The notes under the pieces were generated by a model, which was given only the letters and a program-made list of their open reading frames with translations, did no database searches and was not told the DNA's origin. A stretch of DNA of 64,000 nt from Chryseobacterium camelliae (lineage in GTDB: Bacteria; Bacteroidota; Bacteroidia; Flavobacteriales; Weeksellaceae). Each line of letters starts with the position of its first letter. Within the stretch, counting starts at the first letter, position 1. The position numbers and the translations under genes are program-made. The stretch spans positions 2,480,001 to 2,544,000 of the forward strand of contig NZ_CP022986.1 in assembly GCF_002770595.1 (NCBI RefSeq), written 5' to 3'. Of the stretch, positions 17,154-25,685 are shown in pieces.

Positions 17154-17900
17154 TTAAGAATAGATTCCTCCGTTAATATTAATGACTTCACCCGTAATAT
17201 AAGATGCTTTCTTGGAAGCCAGGAAGGCAACCAGGTCAGCCACTTCTTCAGCTTCCCCGAAACGGTTAACCGGGATCATGGCTTTCAGTTCGTCCTCATT
17301 GAATTCCTGCGTCATATCTGTTTTGATGAATCCCGGAGCAACAGCATTCACGGTAATATTTCTTTTGGCGACTTCCTGGGCAAGTGCTTTCGTAGCTCCT
17401 ACCAAAGCACCTTTAGCCGCAGAATAATTGGTCTGGCCAGCTGTTCCTTTTACTCCGGAAACAGACACCATATTGATGATCCTGCCGTATTTATTGCGCA
17501 AAAGTTTCTGGATGAAGAAATTAGTCACATTAAAAAAGCCATTCAGGCTGGTGTTGATTACACTGTTCCAGTCTTCGCTCGGCATCCACATAAACAATCC
17601 GTCTCTGGTAATCCCGGCATTATTAATAATAACTTCAACCACGGAATCCGGATTATTTTCCTGCCATTCTCCCAATACCTGAAGGGTCTCTTTAGCATTG
17701 CTTACATCAAATTTCAGGATTTCACCTGTAGATCCCAACTCTTCCACTTTGGCAAGCGTTTCTTTTGCTGCCGCTTCATTGGAAGTATAATTGATCAGGA
17801 TATGATATTTTTTTTCTTCTGCCAGTTTGATACAGATGGCCCTCCCGATTCCTCTGGAGCCTCCCGTAACGATCGCACATTTCATAGGTTCCTGTTTCAT
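17154..17900 (-). CDS. fabG: 3-oxoacyl-ACP reductase (FabG-like SDR)
   Basis: The 248-residue short-chain dehydrogenase has the cofactor motif TGGSRGIGRA near residue 13, NNAG at about 91-94, the catalytic Ser in VSVSG and the YSAAK pair (Tyr/Lys). It reduces 3-ketoacyl-ACP with NADPH. It is presumably the ketoreductase for the polyene, since no other reductase is encoded in the cluster. The true start may be Met6 at 17885, which is preceded by an AGGA-like sequence. The 57 bases before it separate it from the ammonia-lyase gene, with no terminator visible. Confidence 0.88.
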   Translation of the reverse strand: MKQEPMKCAIVTGGSRGIGRAICIKLAEEKKYHILINYTSNEAAAKETLAKVEELGSTGEILKFDVSNAKETLQVLGEWQENNPDSVVEVIINNAGITRDGLFMWMPSEDWNSVINTSLNGFFNVTNFFIQKLLRNKYGRIINMVSVSGVKGTAGQTNYSAAKGALVGATKALAQEVAKRNITVNAVAPGFIKTDMTQEFNEDELKAMIPVNRFGEAEEVADLVAFLASKKASYITGEVININGGIYS

Positions 17901-17957
17901 TGGTTTGTTTTAAATATATTCTTCATCTTGGTTAAGACAGTTCATGGCTGCAAAAAG

Positions 17958-19481
17958 TTACATGGACTTCAGGTATCTCCTGACCTCTTCCAGGTACGGA
18001 TACATCACCATATCATCCGAAAATGCAGGAATGATATTCCGTATTTCATCATAAAGCACTTTGGTTGAAGATGAAACCTGATCCTGAAAACCAAGGTAAT
18101 CAATAGCCTGAACGATGGTGATCGCTTCAATACTCAGGACTTCAAATGCATTTTCAATCACTTTTCTGCAGATGACCGCAGCATTGGTCCCCATACTGAC
18201 AATATCCTGATTATCATTATTGTTCGGGATACTGTGGATATACATCGGGTTGGAAAGCATCTGGCTCTCTGCCGTAGTGGATGTTGCGGTGAACTGCACG
18301 CCCTGCATCCCGAAGTTAAGCCCTAACCTGCCCAGATTGACAAACGGAGGCAGGATCTCATTGATCTTCGCATTCAGGAGATAATTAAGCTGGCGTTCTG
18401 CCAGCATCGTAAGCTTGGTAACGGCAATTTTTAATTTATCCATTTCCAGCGCTACATAATCACCGTGGAAATTTCCTCCATGGTATACATGCTGGTCTTC
18501 AACATTGATAATCGGGTTGTCGTTGGCGGAATTGATCTCATTTTCCAGGACCTTTTCCGTATACTCCAGAGTATCCAGTACAGGACCTAAGATCTGAGGC
18601 ACACACCGAAGGGAATAGTATTCCTGAACCTTATCTTTAAATATTTTTTCCTGTTCCTCAAAACGGGTATACAGGTGGGCTGCTCTTTTACGGATGAGCT
18701 TGCTGTCTGACAGGTGATCGCGCATCCTTTCCGCAATTTTCTGCTGCCCGTAATGCCTTTTGGTAGCATTCAGGGCTTCTGAAAGATGGTCATCATATGC
18801 TTGGACAATCTCATTGATAGCACAGGAAAGCTTCAGGGAAATTTCCGTCAGCTGACTGGCTTTATAAGCATTGACGGCTCCGATTCCGGACATTACGGAA
18901 GTTCCGTTCATCAGGGCCAGGCCTTCACGGATCTCTACCGCAATCGGCTGAAGTCCTTCAGCCTCAAAAACTTCTGAGGTTTGTCTTCTCTGTCCTTTAT
19001 AAAAAACCTCTCCTTCCCCGATCAGCACCAAAGCCAAATGAGCCAGCTGTACCAGATCGCCGCTTGCCCCCACACCGCCGTGTTCAAATATCAGCGGGGT
19101 AACATCTCTGTTGATGAGCTCCTTAAGCAATTCCACCACAGAATGGTGTACACCGGATTTACCCAATGACAGGGTATTCATCCTGGCAAGCATACAGGCT
19201 TTGACTTCATCAGCCGGAAGCGGGTTTCCGATGCCGGATGAATGGCTCCGGATCAGGTTATACTGGAGCTGGTGTGTATCTGCATCCCCTATTTTGAATT
19301 GGGCCATCGGACCGAAACCGGTATTCACCCCATATATTACCTTATCTTTAGAAAATTCTTTTAAAAAACGAAAACTTTCCTCTACTCTTGTCAAAAGGGC
19401 GTCATCCAGCTCTATTTTTTCATTTTCAGTAACGATTTTCTGAAAGTCCTTCAGTTCTAAAAAGTTATTTATTTTCATCAA
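17958..19481 (-). CDS. Tyrosine ammonia-lyase (FjTAL-like, MIO enzyme)
   Basis: The 507-residue protein belongs to the aromatic amino acid lyase family. The MIO-forming Ala-Ser-Gly is at 139-141 in GGVGASGDLVQ, the base Tyr50 is in VIYGVNTGFG, and NNNDNQDIVSMG lies near the C-terminus. By recall it closely resembles the Flavobacterium johnsoniae enzyme FjTAL, which deaminates tyrosine to 4-coumarate. The selectivity dipeptide is Ser79-His80, as in histidine lyases, so an automatic label of HutH would be easy to make and probably wrong: no hutU, hutI or hutG is nearby. It heads the leftward pigment operon and supplies the aryl starter. Confidence 0.88.
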   Translation of the reverse strand: MMKINNFLELKDFQKIVTENEKIELDDALLTRVEESFRFLKEFSKDKVIYGVNTGFGPMAQFKIGDADTHQLQYNLIRSHSSGIGNPLPADEVKACMLARMNTLSLGKSGVHHSVVELLKELINRDVTPLIFEHGGVGASGDLVQLAHLALVLIGEGEVFYKGQRRQTSEVFEAEGLQPIAVEIREGLALMNGTSVMSGIGAVNAYKASQLTEISLKLSCAINEIVQAYDDHLSEALNATKRHYGQQKIAERMRDHLSDSKLIRKRAAHLYTRFEEQEKIFKDKVQEYYSLRCVPQILGPVLDTLEYTEKVLENEINSANDNPIINVEDQHVYHGGNFHGDYVALEMDKLKIAVTKLTMLAERQLNYLLNAKINEILPPFVNLGRLGLNFGMQGVQFTATSTTAESQMLSNPMYIHSIPNNNDNQDIVSMGTNAAVICRKVIENAFEVLSIEAITIVQAIDYLGFQDQVSSSTKVLYDEIRNIIPAFSDDMVMYPYLEEVRRYLKSM

Positions 19482-19502
19482 TCAAAGTTAATGTAATATA
19501 TA

Positions 19503-19536
19503 TTTGTAAATTATTAATTAATTGTCATTAATTTTG
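19503..19536 (+). promoter_or_regulatory. Promoter of the halogenase-like gene
   Basis: The plus strand has TTTG at 19503-19506 and TAATTTTG at 19529-19536, 22 bases apart, matching the -33/-7 pattern of flavobacteria. The -7 box sits 3 bases from the opposing -7 box of the lyase operon, so the two polymerases would compete for the site or share a regulator. Confidence 0.6.
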
Positions 19537-19539
19537 CGG

Positions 19540-19547
19540 CAAAGATA
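19540..19547 (-). promoter_or_regulatory. -7 element of the ammonia-lyase operon promoter
   Basis: On the minus strand the bases read TATCTTTG, a perfect Bacteroidetes -7 box (TAnnTTTG). A TTTG lies 24 bases upstream (19572-19575). Transcription would begin near 19533 and give a leader of about 50 bases. A second match, TAACTTTG at 19483-19490, would start transcription at the initiation codon and is less likely. Confidence 0.55.
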
Positions 19548-19576
19548 AAAGTTATTATTAAAATAAAAAATCAAAG

Positions 19577-20821
19577 ATGACTAAAGAATGGGTTGATGTG
19601 CTCGTTATCGGAGCCGGACCTTCCGGATGCGTATCTTCTTCTTACTTAAAGAACAACGGCATCAACGTAAAAGTGGTTGAGAAAACCAGGTTCCCGCGTC
19701 TGGTGGTAGGTGAAAGCCTGATTCCGCGCGTTATGGACCACTTTGATGAGGCAGGGCTGTTCCCGGCACTGGATGCTATGGGTTTTGAAAAAAAACTGGG
19801 TGCCCGCTTCCTGCGCGGGGACGAGGTCTGTATTTTTGATTTCAGCAATAAATTTGGCGAAGGTTGGGATTGGACATGGCAGGTTCCGAGAGCAGACTTC
19901 GATAATGCCTTAGCCCAGGAAGTCATTAAAAAAGGGATCGACCTGGAGTTTGAAACAGAGGTCACCGGCATTACCTTCAACGGAACGGACTCTGTAACGA
20001 CGGTAAAGAACAAAGGTGGGGAAACCAAAGAGATCCATGCGAAGTTTGTGATTGATTCCAGCGGCTACGGCAGAGTCTTGCCTAGGCTTCTGGATCTTGA
20101 AAAACCTTCAAAGCTATCCCCTCACTCGGCTATTTTCTCCCATGTACAAGACATTAACCGGGAAGAAGGCACAGAAGGAACCCTGATTTCATTTGACATC
20201 ATTGAAACTGAAGTCTGGCTTTGGGTAATCCCTTTCTCCAACGGGAATACCAGCGTTGGTATCGTGGGTCCCACGGAATATATTGACCGGCTATCACAAA
20301 ACGGAGATCCTGCTGAAGCCTTAAGAAAAGCAATTTCTCTGTCAGATTATTATGTAAAGCGTTTCGGAGAGGTCGATTTCCTCTTTGAGCCAAGGCACCT
20401 GAAAGATTACTCCTGTTCGGTCAAAAGCCTGTTCGGGGATGGATTCGCGTTAACCGGCAATGCTTCGGAATTCCTTGATCCGGTATTCTCTTCCGGAATG
20501 GCCTTTGCCACGGAATCGGGAATGCTTGCCGCCAAACTGGCCTTACGGCAGCTGAACGGCGAAACCATCGACTGGCAGAAAGAATATTCGGATTATATCT
20601 TATATGGGGTGGATGTATTTACCACGTACGTAAAAGAATGGTATACCGGCAACCTTCAGGAACTGTTTTTCCATCAGCCGGAAAATCCGGATGTAAAAAA
20701 GAAAATCTGCGCAGTCTTAGCCGGCTATGTCTGGAACAAAAAAAATACATTTGTCAGGATACATGATACCGCTATTAAAAATCTTGCAGAATTCATTAAG
20801 GCAGAAAAAATGCAGTCATAA
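19577..20821 (+). CDS. Flavin-dependent halogenase-like oxidoreductase
   Basis: The 414-residue flavoprotein has the GxGxxG motif VIGAGPSGC (10-18), the GESLIP segment (45-50), Lys72/Lys73 in EKKLGARF at the place of the halogenase catalytic lysine, and the WxWxIP motif as WLWVIP (214-219). These features together fit the phenolic branch of FADH2-dependent halogenases. Some flexirubins carry chlorine or an extra hydroxyl on the aryl ring, so ring halogenation or hydroxylation is a sensible role. Related oxygenases and reductases also keep WxWxIP, so activity is not proven. It is transcribed alone, away from the lyase operon, and ends at a strong terminator. Confidence 0.83.
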   Translation: MTKEWVDVLVIGAGPSGCVSSSYLKNNGINVKVVEKTRFPRLVVGESLIPRVMDHFDEAGLFPALDAMGFEKKLGARFLRGDEVCIFDFSNKFGEGWDWTWQVPRADFDNALAQEVIKKGIDLEFETEVTGITFNGTDSVTTVKNKGGETKEIHAKFVIDSSGYGRVLPRLLDLEKPSKLSPHSAIFSHVQDINREEGTEGTLISFDIIETEVWLWVIPFSNGNTSVGIVGPTEYIDRLSQNGDPAEALRKAISLSDYYVKRFGEVDFLFEPRHLKDYSCSVKSLFGDGFALTGNASEFLDPVFSSGMAFATESGMLAAKLALRQLNGETIDWQKEYSDYILYGVDVFTTYVKEWYTGNLQELFFHQPENPDVKKKICAVLAGYVWNKKNTFVRIHDTAIKNLAEFIKAEKMQS

Positions 20822-20823
20822 AA

Positions 20824-20858
20824 AATCCGCTTCCATCACTGGAGGCGGATTACTTTTT
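20824..20858 (+). terminator. Rho-independent terminator
   Basis: An 11-base stem AATCCGCTTCC / GGAGGCGGATT (one G-U pair) with a six-base loop is followed by ACTTTTTA. It begins two bases after the halogenase-like stop codon and ends that unit before the convergent CoA-ligase gene. Confidence 0.85.
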
Positions 20859-20895
20859 ATATTCAACCTGAATTATTCAGGCGCAATCATGTCTG

Positions 20896-22188
20896 CTACC
20901 TCAAATCTACCAGTGTAATCGGCTTTCTGCTGGTCGGATGGAAGACCTCTTTCGATAAAACATCAAAATCAACGAGTTCAATTTTAGGGCTTACCCTAAG
21001 TTTGGCCCGGAAATGATCCTTCACTGCACCTACGAACTCTTCATCCGCCTGTTCCGAACTCAGTTTGATGATGATCTCATCCAGTCCGATATCGCTGGAA
21101 TGAATCACGATCTGATAGCACTGGATACCGCTGAAATCATTCAGGATATCATGCATCGCAGGCGGGTACAAAGTAGTGCCTTTATATTTGATCATCTGCT
21201 GCTTCCTGCCAATGACCGGACCCAGCCTCATCGTATTCCTGCCACATTGGCAAGGCTCGTCATGTGCCTGCACAATATCCCCGGTTTTAAACCTCAGCAA
21301 GGGCATCGCCTCGACACCTAAAGTTGTAATCGTGAGTTCACCACTCTCTCCTTCTGCAACCGGATTTCCGGAGTCATCCAGGATTTCTGTGATGATCAGT
21401 TCCGGATGGTGATGCCCTCCTGCCTGAAACTCACATTCCGTGAAGGCTGTACTCATTTCCGTGGAAGCATAAGTGGAAAACAACTGGATGCCCCACTTTT
21501 CTTTGATCTTTTTTGAAAGGATATTATCTGTAAAGTCCTGATTTTTGATGCTCTCCCCGATGCATACCGCACCATAAACGCTGGAGTTTTTGTAATCAAT
21601 ACCGTTCTTTTCAGCATAGTCAATCATTTTCAGCAGGAAAGATGGAACCGTAATGAGGTATTTCGGTTTGTACCGGAATATGGAATCCCATTGCAGTTCG
21701 GGAATTCCCGGTCCCATCCTCACAACGCTTGCCCCCATTTTCCTCAGCCCTAAAAAATAAGCCAGACCGGCCATAAAACGTTTGTCTATGGTCGTAATCA
21801 TCTGCACCACATCACCTTTTTTAATCCCGGCACAGGCAAAGGAAATCGCTTCATTATAAGACAGCCTTTCAAGGTCATTATCTGATAATCCGAACGTTAC
21901 AGGATCACCCAGCGTACCGGATGTCGTGCTGTAATCCACAATTTTATCAGGCGTAATGCAGAAAAAATCATGGTTATACTGCTGCAGGTCATCCTTAGTG
22001 GTGACAGGAATTCTCTGCAAATCTTCCAAGGTTCTGATATCATGAATTTTGATGCTGTTGTTTTTAAACAGCCGCTGGTAAAACGGCGACCAGTCCTGAA
22101 GATAGATCAACAGTTCGCGGAGTTTCTCCTCCTGAAACTTTTTGATTTCATGAATATCTGCTTTTTCAATGGATGGATAGAGTTCCAA
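20896..22188 (-). CDS. Phenylacetate-CoA-ligase-like adenylating enzyme
   Basis: The 430-residue ANL-family enzyme has the adenylate motif YSTTSGTLGDPVTFG (about 86-100), a STEMSTAFTEC segment for A4/A5 (near 241) and FKTGDIVQAHDEPCQCGR (A7, with a Cys pair as in PaaK). Length fits the PaaK class. These enzymes form an acyl-adenylate and then an acyl-CoA or acyl-ACP thioester. Beside a tyrosine ammonia-lyase, 4-coumarate is the obvious substrate, giving the starter for the polyene. It is transcribed on its own, with TACATTTG at 22208-22215 as promoter. Confidence 0.86.
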   Translation of the reverse strand: MELYPSIEKADIHEIKKFQEEKLRELLIYLQDWSPFYQRLFKNNSIKIHDIRTLEDLQRIPVTTKDDLQQYNHDFFCITPDKIVDYSTTSGTLGDPVTFGLSDNDLERLSYNEAISFACAGIKKGDVVQMITTIDKRFMAGLAYFLGLRKMGASVVRMGPGIPELQWDSIFRYKPKYLITVPSFLLKMIDYAEKNGIDYKNSSVYGAVCIGESIKNQDFTDNILSKKIKEKWGIQLFSTYASTEMSTAFTECEFQAGGHHHPELIITEILDDSGNPVAEGESGELTITTLGVEAMPLLRFKTGDIVQAHDEPCQCGRNTMRLGPVIGRKQQMIKYKGTTLYPPAMHDILNDFSGIQCYQIVIHSSDIGLDEIIIKLSSEQADEEFVGAVKDHFRAKLRVSPKIELVDFDVLSKEVFHPTSRKPITLVDLR

Positions 22189-22207
22189 TGGGTTGTATTT
22201 TAATGGA

Positions 22208-22215
22208 CAAATGTA
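22208..22215 (-). promoter_or_regulatory. -7 element of the CoA-ligase gene
   Basis: The minus strand reads TACATTTG, a perfect TAnnTTTG box, 19 bases before the start codon. No convincing -33 TTTG is seen at the usual distance. The rest of the 241-base gap to 22430 is AT-rich, with no clear promoter for the toxin gene. Confidence 0.5.
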
Positions 22216-22429
22216 TTTAAAATTAAAAGATTATTGAGCAATCAACACGAAAATAAAGTCTGTTTATGCACTTAAGAGTCTATGCTGAAACATCACACTT
22301 TATTTTTTTTACGTCAAGTTCTGTCGTTACCGGCGTTGATATTTGCACTGGAGCTATTGAGACCGTGACTTAATACTATCTCAATGATCTGAATACGATA
22401 TGAAATATTAATAATGAAAAAACTTAAAG

Positions 22430-25048
22430 ATGAATTTTAAAAACTCTTTAAAAGGGATGGACGATTTTGACAGGATCAGCCGGGACATATGGGCCGATAT
22501 GAGAGGAGAAAAAATCGCCACCAATTCCATAGAACCTTTTTTTACCAATCTGTGGGTAGATGAAAGAAAGCTTTTCACATTACTTGCTTCTTCAACAGAT
22601 TTTAACACGTATCTGTTTGATGCCAAGAAAAACTTTATCAATTATGCTCAGGAAGTAGAACAAGTAAACCTGAAAGAAATACCTCCGGCAAAGATTGATA
22701 ATGTACGAGTAAAGGCCAAGATGATTGAGAAATTAGTCATTCAGGAGCCTAAACTGGATGAGAAACAATTTCAAAACTCTTTTCTGGAACGCCTTGATCA
22801 AAAGGTTTGGGTCAACGTAAGCCCAGGTTATATTGACCCACGAAAATACACCCACCACACGGAGATCGGAATCAGGGAGAGAAAAATAGAATGCACGATC
22901 AATATCCCTTATCGTAATTACCACCGGGAAGCCACAAAAACAGTAATAAACGAGACGGAAGCCACTGTACATTATTCTTCAGCATCTCCTGATGCCATAC
23001 AAATCAGGCTGAGCGATGCAGAAGACTATATGGCTGCTGTCACCTACCTTTTTCCGTACCATCGACAGGAGGCACAGGTTGCGCTTATATCTCATTTTGA
23101 AGAGGCCGGAAACGGGCTTACCTCTATTGATGACCTGATGTTCTTCTACAACCAGCTTCCTAATTTTGCCCTGACCGGTGTGGATTACAAAGGAAAAGCA
23201 AAGAAGCTTTCAGATGGGATGTTATGGGATCATTTTTTACAGTTCTTAAATTTTGATTCCCAATTAATCCGTGATGTAGATTCCATAGGCAAAGCCGCTG
23301 CCTTGGCAGTAGAGCCTTTCCGCGATAAGAGCCGGTATGCGATCCGTATCCTAACAGCCATTTCCGGGGAATTTGTTTATAAAAAAATAAAAAATGATCC
23401 CAAGCTTATTCTTCATATTTATCATTCTTTAGACGGAGAGAGTGTTTATATGGGAAAAGGCATCATTGCAGATACCACACAGGCTGCTTATGGACAAATG
23501 TATGAAAACAAGGAGCTTTTCGTCATTTATGTAACGGCGTTCATGCAGGCACAGCATGCTACGGATGATGCTCATCAGCCTCTGGACAGAGGTTCTCTTT
23601 TCGCATTAGGTGTGAGCAGGGATTCTGATACGATAGAAAGGCATTGTGAGCTGACAGGATATTTTATGGAAGGAGATCCTAACAATATCGTAACCTTGAT
23701 TAATACTGTCAAAGTATTCAATCTGAAAACAAAGGAAATTGAAGCTGAAAATGAAATTGAAAACGGAGAATTCAGACCACTGGATATGCTGCACCTGAAG
23801 GTGTATGAAAAAATGAAGCTTCGGACGGGTACCGTTCAAACCCTTGAAACCGATACTGAAGTTCCTGCATTATTCTTGTATCACATCGCGCAAAAGAAAG
23901 CCGCAGAGGATGCACTAAGATGTCTGCGCGTTGTTGCCGACCTCATAGTCATATCGGCCAGTCTCGCTACTATTGAATCGGGAGTATCGGGATTGCCTTT
24001 GTATGCGGCATATGCAGATATTGGAGTTGCCCTTTCAGATTTTTATATAGAGACCCGCCTCAGAGATGAGCTTAAAATGACCACCAGAGGAAAAAAGCTT
24101 TTAGAATTATGGGATGATATTTACATGCTCCAGGGCGCAACAGGTGCAATGGCGAGCATGCTTCCTAAGGCAGAAAAAGCACTGGATGTCACCGTAGAAG
24201 TATTGTATACTTCCCGGTATCCGCGTCAACAGGAAAGCCTGCAAAAATTAATTAAAAATGCATTATATTCGTTTCCGTTAAGGAATTATTCTAAAAACGG
24301 ATTAAGGGTTCTTTCAAAGAATAGCATCAGAAGTATCACCAATCATGCTGCTGATTTTGAAAAGCTGAAAGTGCTTTTTGTGGAGAATGCAGCGAAAGAG
24401 ATAGGTGTACTTCATAAGGGAAAATTATTTTTCAAAGGAAAGTCATCTGTAAGAACCAATATTTTTTTAGATTATGTCTATAGAAAGGCAGGAGGAAATA
24501 TTGGTAAACTTGAGGAAGAATTTAGCCGGCTTGCCGGAATGGCGGAGAATGTCACACCACGCATTAGCCTTACTGTTGATGAATTTAAAGCAGGATTAAA
24601 AGTCCTTAAAGAAACTATGATCAACGCTGAAAATGCATTGGATTATATTTATGAAGTACTTCCATATTTTAACCATCATGTGGTAAATGGAGAAGTTGTA
24701 ATGGTTTCTAATTCCAATTGTGTTAATGTGGTGAAAAAAGTTGTAGAATACTTAAAAACGGGAAAGATATCAACTGCTTTACACTCTGCAGGACAAGAAG
24801 TAGAGTTGTTAGAAGAAATTTATGGTAATAAATTTACTAAAATAGTTGAAATAGGAGACTTAAAAGGAGTAAATGGAATGCAGGAGGGAGAGATAGGGGT
24901 TATTTATGCTTATGTGAATGAAATGAGACCTGGTCATGTTTTTAATATTGTCAAGAAAAATGGAAGATTAATATTGCCTGACGGACAGTTTGGTGTTTTA
25001 GCAAAAATAGGAGAATATAAATATTTTGAATACTTAAAAATAAATTGA
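22430..25048 (+). CDS. Polymorphic toxin with papain-like C-terminal domain
   Basis: The 872-residue protein has no signal peptide. Residues 1-750 match nothing I know: mixed alpha/beta, with one weakly hydrophobic stretch at 496-540. The last 110 residues carry a papain-fold toxin pattern: Cys764 in NSNCVNVV, His836 in RPGHVFNIV, Asp851 in LPDGQFG (DGQxG). This Cys-His-Asp set fits the Tox-PL/protein-glutaminase type of bacterial toxin. The gene encoding a likely immunity protein starts four bases after its stop. The DNA becomes visibly richer in A and T from about 24700, as if the toxin tip was acquired separately. The delivery system is unknown; no PAAR, Rhs or type IX sorting signal was found. 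A housekeeping role is unlikely. Confidence 0.72.
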   Translation: MNFKNSLKGMDDFDRISRDIWADMRGEKIATNSIEPFFTNLWVDERKLFTLLASSTDFNTYLFDAKKNFINYAQEVEQVNLKEIPPAKIDNVRVKAKMIEKLVIQEPKLDEKQFQNSFLERLDQKVWVNVSPGYIDPRKYTHHTEIGIRERKIECTINIPYRNYHREATKTVINETEATVHYSSASPDAIQIRLSDAEDYMAAVTYLFPYHRQEAQVALISHFEEAGNGLTSIDDLMFFYNQLPNFALTGVDYKGKAKKLSDGMLWDHFLQFLNFDSQLIRDVDSIGKAAALAVEPFRDKSRYAIRILTAISGEFVYKKIKNDPKLILHIYHSLDGESVYMGKGIIADTTQAAYGQMYENKELFVIYVTAFMQAQHATDDAHQPLDRGSLFALGVSRDSDTIERHCELTGYFMEGDPNNIVTLINTVKVFNLKTKEIEAENEIENGEFRPLDMLHLKVYEKMKLRTGTVQTLETDTEVPALFLYHIAQKKAAEDALRCLRVVADLIVISASLATIESGVSGLPLYAAYADIGVALSDFYIETRLRDELKMTTRGKKLLELWDDIYMLQGATGAMASMLPKAEKALDVTVEVLYTSRYPRQQESLQKLIKNALYSFPLRNYSKNGLRVLSKNSIRSITNHAADFEKLKVLFVENAAKEIGVLHKGKLFFKGKSSVRTNIFLDYVYRKAGGNIGKLEEEFSRLAGMAENVTPRISLTVDEFKAGLKVLKETMINAENALDYIYEVLPYFNHHVVNGEVVMVSNSNCVNVVKKVVEYLKTGKISTALHSAGQEVELLEEIYGNKFTKIVEIGDLKGVNGMQEGEIGVIYAYVNEMRPGHVFNIVKKNGRLILPDGQFGVLAKIGEYKYFEYLKIN

Positions 25049-25052
25049 GATT

Positions 25053-25364
25053 ATGCTATCAGAAAATGAAATGCTTTTAATAGCTAAAAAATATGTAAAA
25101 AAAATAGAACAAGAAATTAATGTAGAGCTGATGGTTAACAATGACTTTACAATAAAAAAATCTTATGGCAATATTTATTATTACCATGCTAAAGATTACA
25201 AGAAACATCGACTGGCAGGTAATGGCCCATTTCTAGTAAAAAATGACACCGGTATTGTAATTCCGTTTGGTACCGCTATGGATGTTGATTACTATATTAA
25301 GGGATATGAGGATGGTACCTGGAAACCTGCGTCATATGGTGTTTGGGATCCTAACCATAATTAG
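25053..25364 (+). CDS. Immunity protein, Imm35-like
   Basis: The 103-residue cytoplasmic protein starts four bases after the toxin gene. It has the pattern LAGNGPFLV (54-62), then DTGIVIPFGTA and DYYIKGYEDG, which resembles the Imm35 immunity family as I recall it (an aromatic strand, GNGP, a GTA turn, then a YIxxYE helix). The DNA is AT-rich like the toxin tip. It should bind and block the papain-like toxin of its neighbour. Other small immunity families with a similar core cannot be excluded without a profile search. Confidence 0.72.
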   Translation: MLSENEMLLIAKKYVKKIEQEINVELMVNNDFTIKKSYGNIYYYHAKDYKKHRLAGNGPFLVKNDTGIVIPFGTAMDVDYYIKGYEDGTWKPASYGVWDPNHN

Positions 25365-25685
25365 TATAACATACGAAGCTATACCAGATAAAAATTGACT
25401 CAGCGATTTTCAATAATATACAGCCACTTTCGGGTGGCTGTATCCATTCAGGCAGTAAGCAACGATAACAGCAGTATAATCTATTCAAAACTTACTAATT
25501 ATACGGTTGAAAAGCACATGCAATTCACTTATTCACGACTCATCATTCACTTTTCCCCTCATTTCCCGTTTATATTTCTGAAACAGAACTTTTTAATCGG
25601 CAGATCCGCAGAAAACATGTCTTATAAACCGGCAAAATTTAGTAAATTTGCCAACTTAATTAATCATCGATATTGAGATCATACA
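25365..25685. other. Intergenic region with hairpin and ileS -7 element
   Basis: These 321 bases hold no convincing gene; a 93-codon open frame at 25395 lacks family features. A perfect 10-base stem lies at 25418-25427/25434-25443 (ATACAGCCAC and its complement, loop TTTCGG). It has no T-run, so it is either a weak terminator for the toxin operon or a stabiliser. TAAATTTG at 25643-25650 is a -7 promoter box for ileS, and lies inside an imperfect palindrome (GGCAAAATTT ... AAATTTGCC, 25631-25652). Confidence 0.6.

Noticed and set aside
17118..18068. Long open frame on the plus strand opposite the ketoreductase and lyase genes
   Set aside because: The opposite strand encodes FabG with all motifs; the plus-strand frame has no family features and is a mirror of its codon usage.
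17958..19481. Histidine ammonia-lyase for histidine breakdown
   Set aside because: No hutU, hutI or hutG nearby; the gene heads a pigment operon and resembles the known tyrosine enzyme.
25395..25676. Frame of 93 codons between the immunity gene and ileS
   Set aside because: It crosses a hairpin and the ileS promoter, and the protein has no family features.
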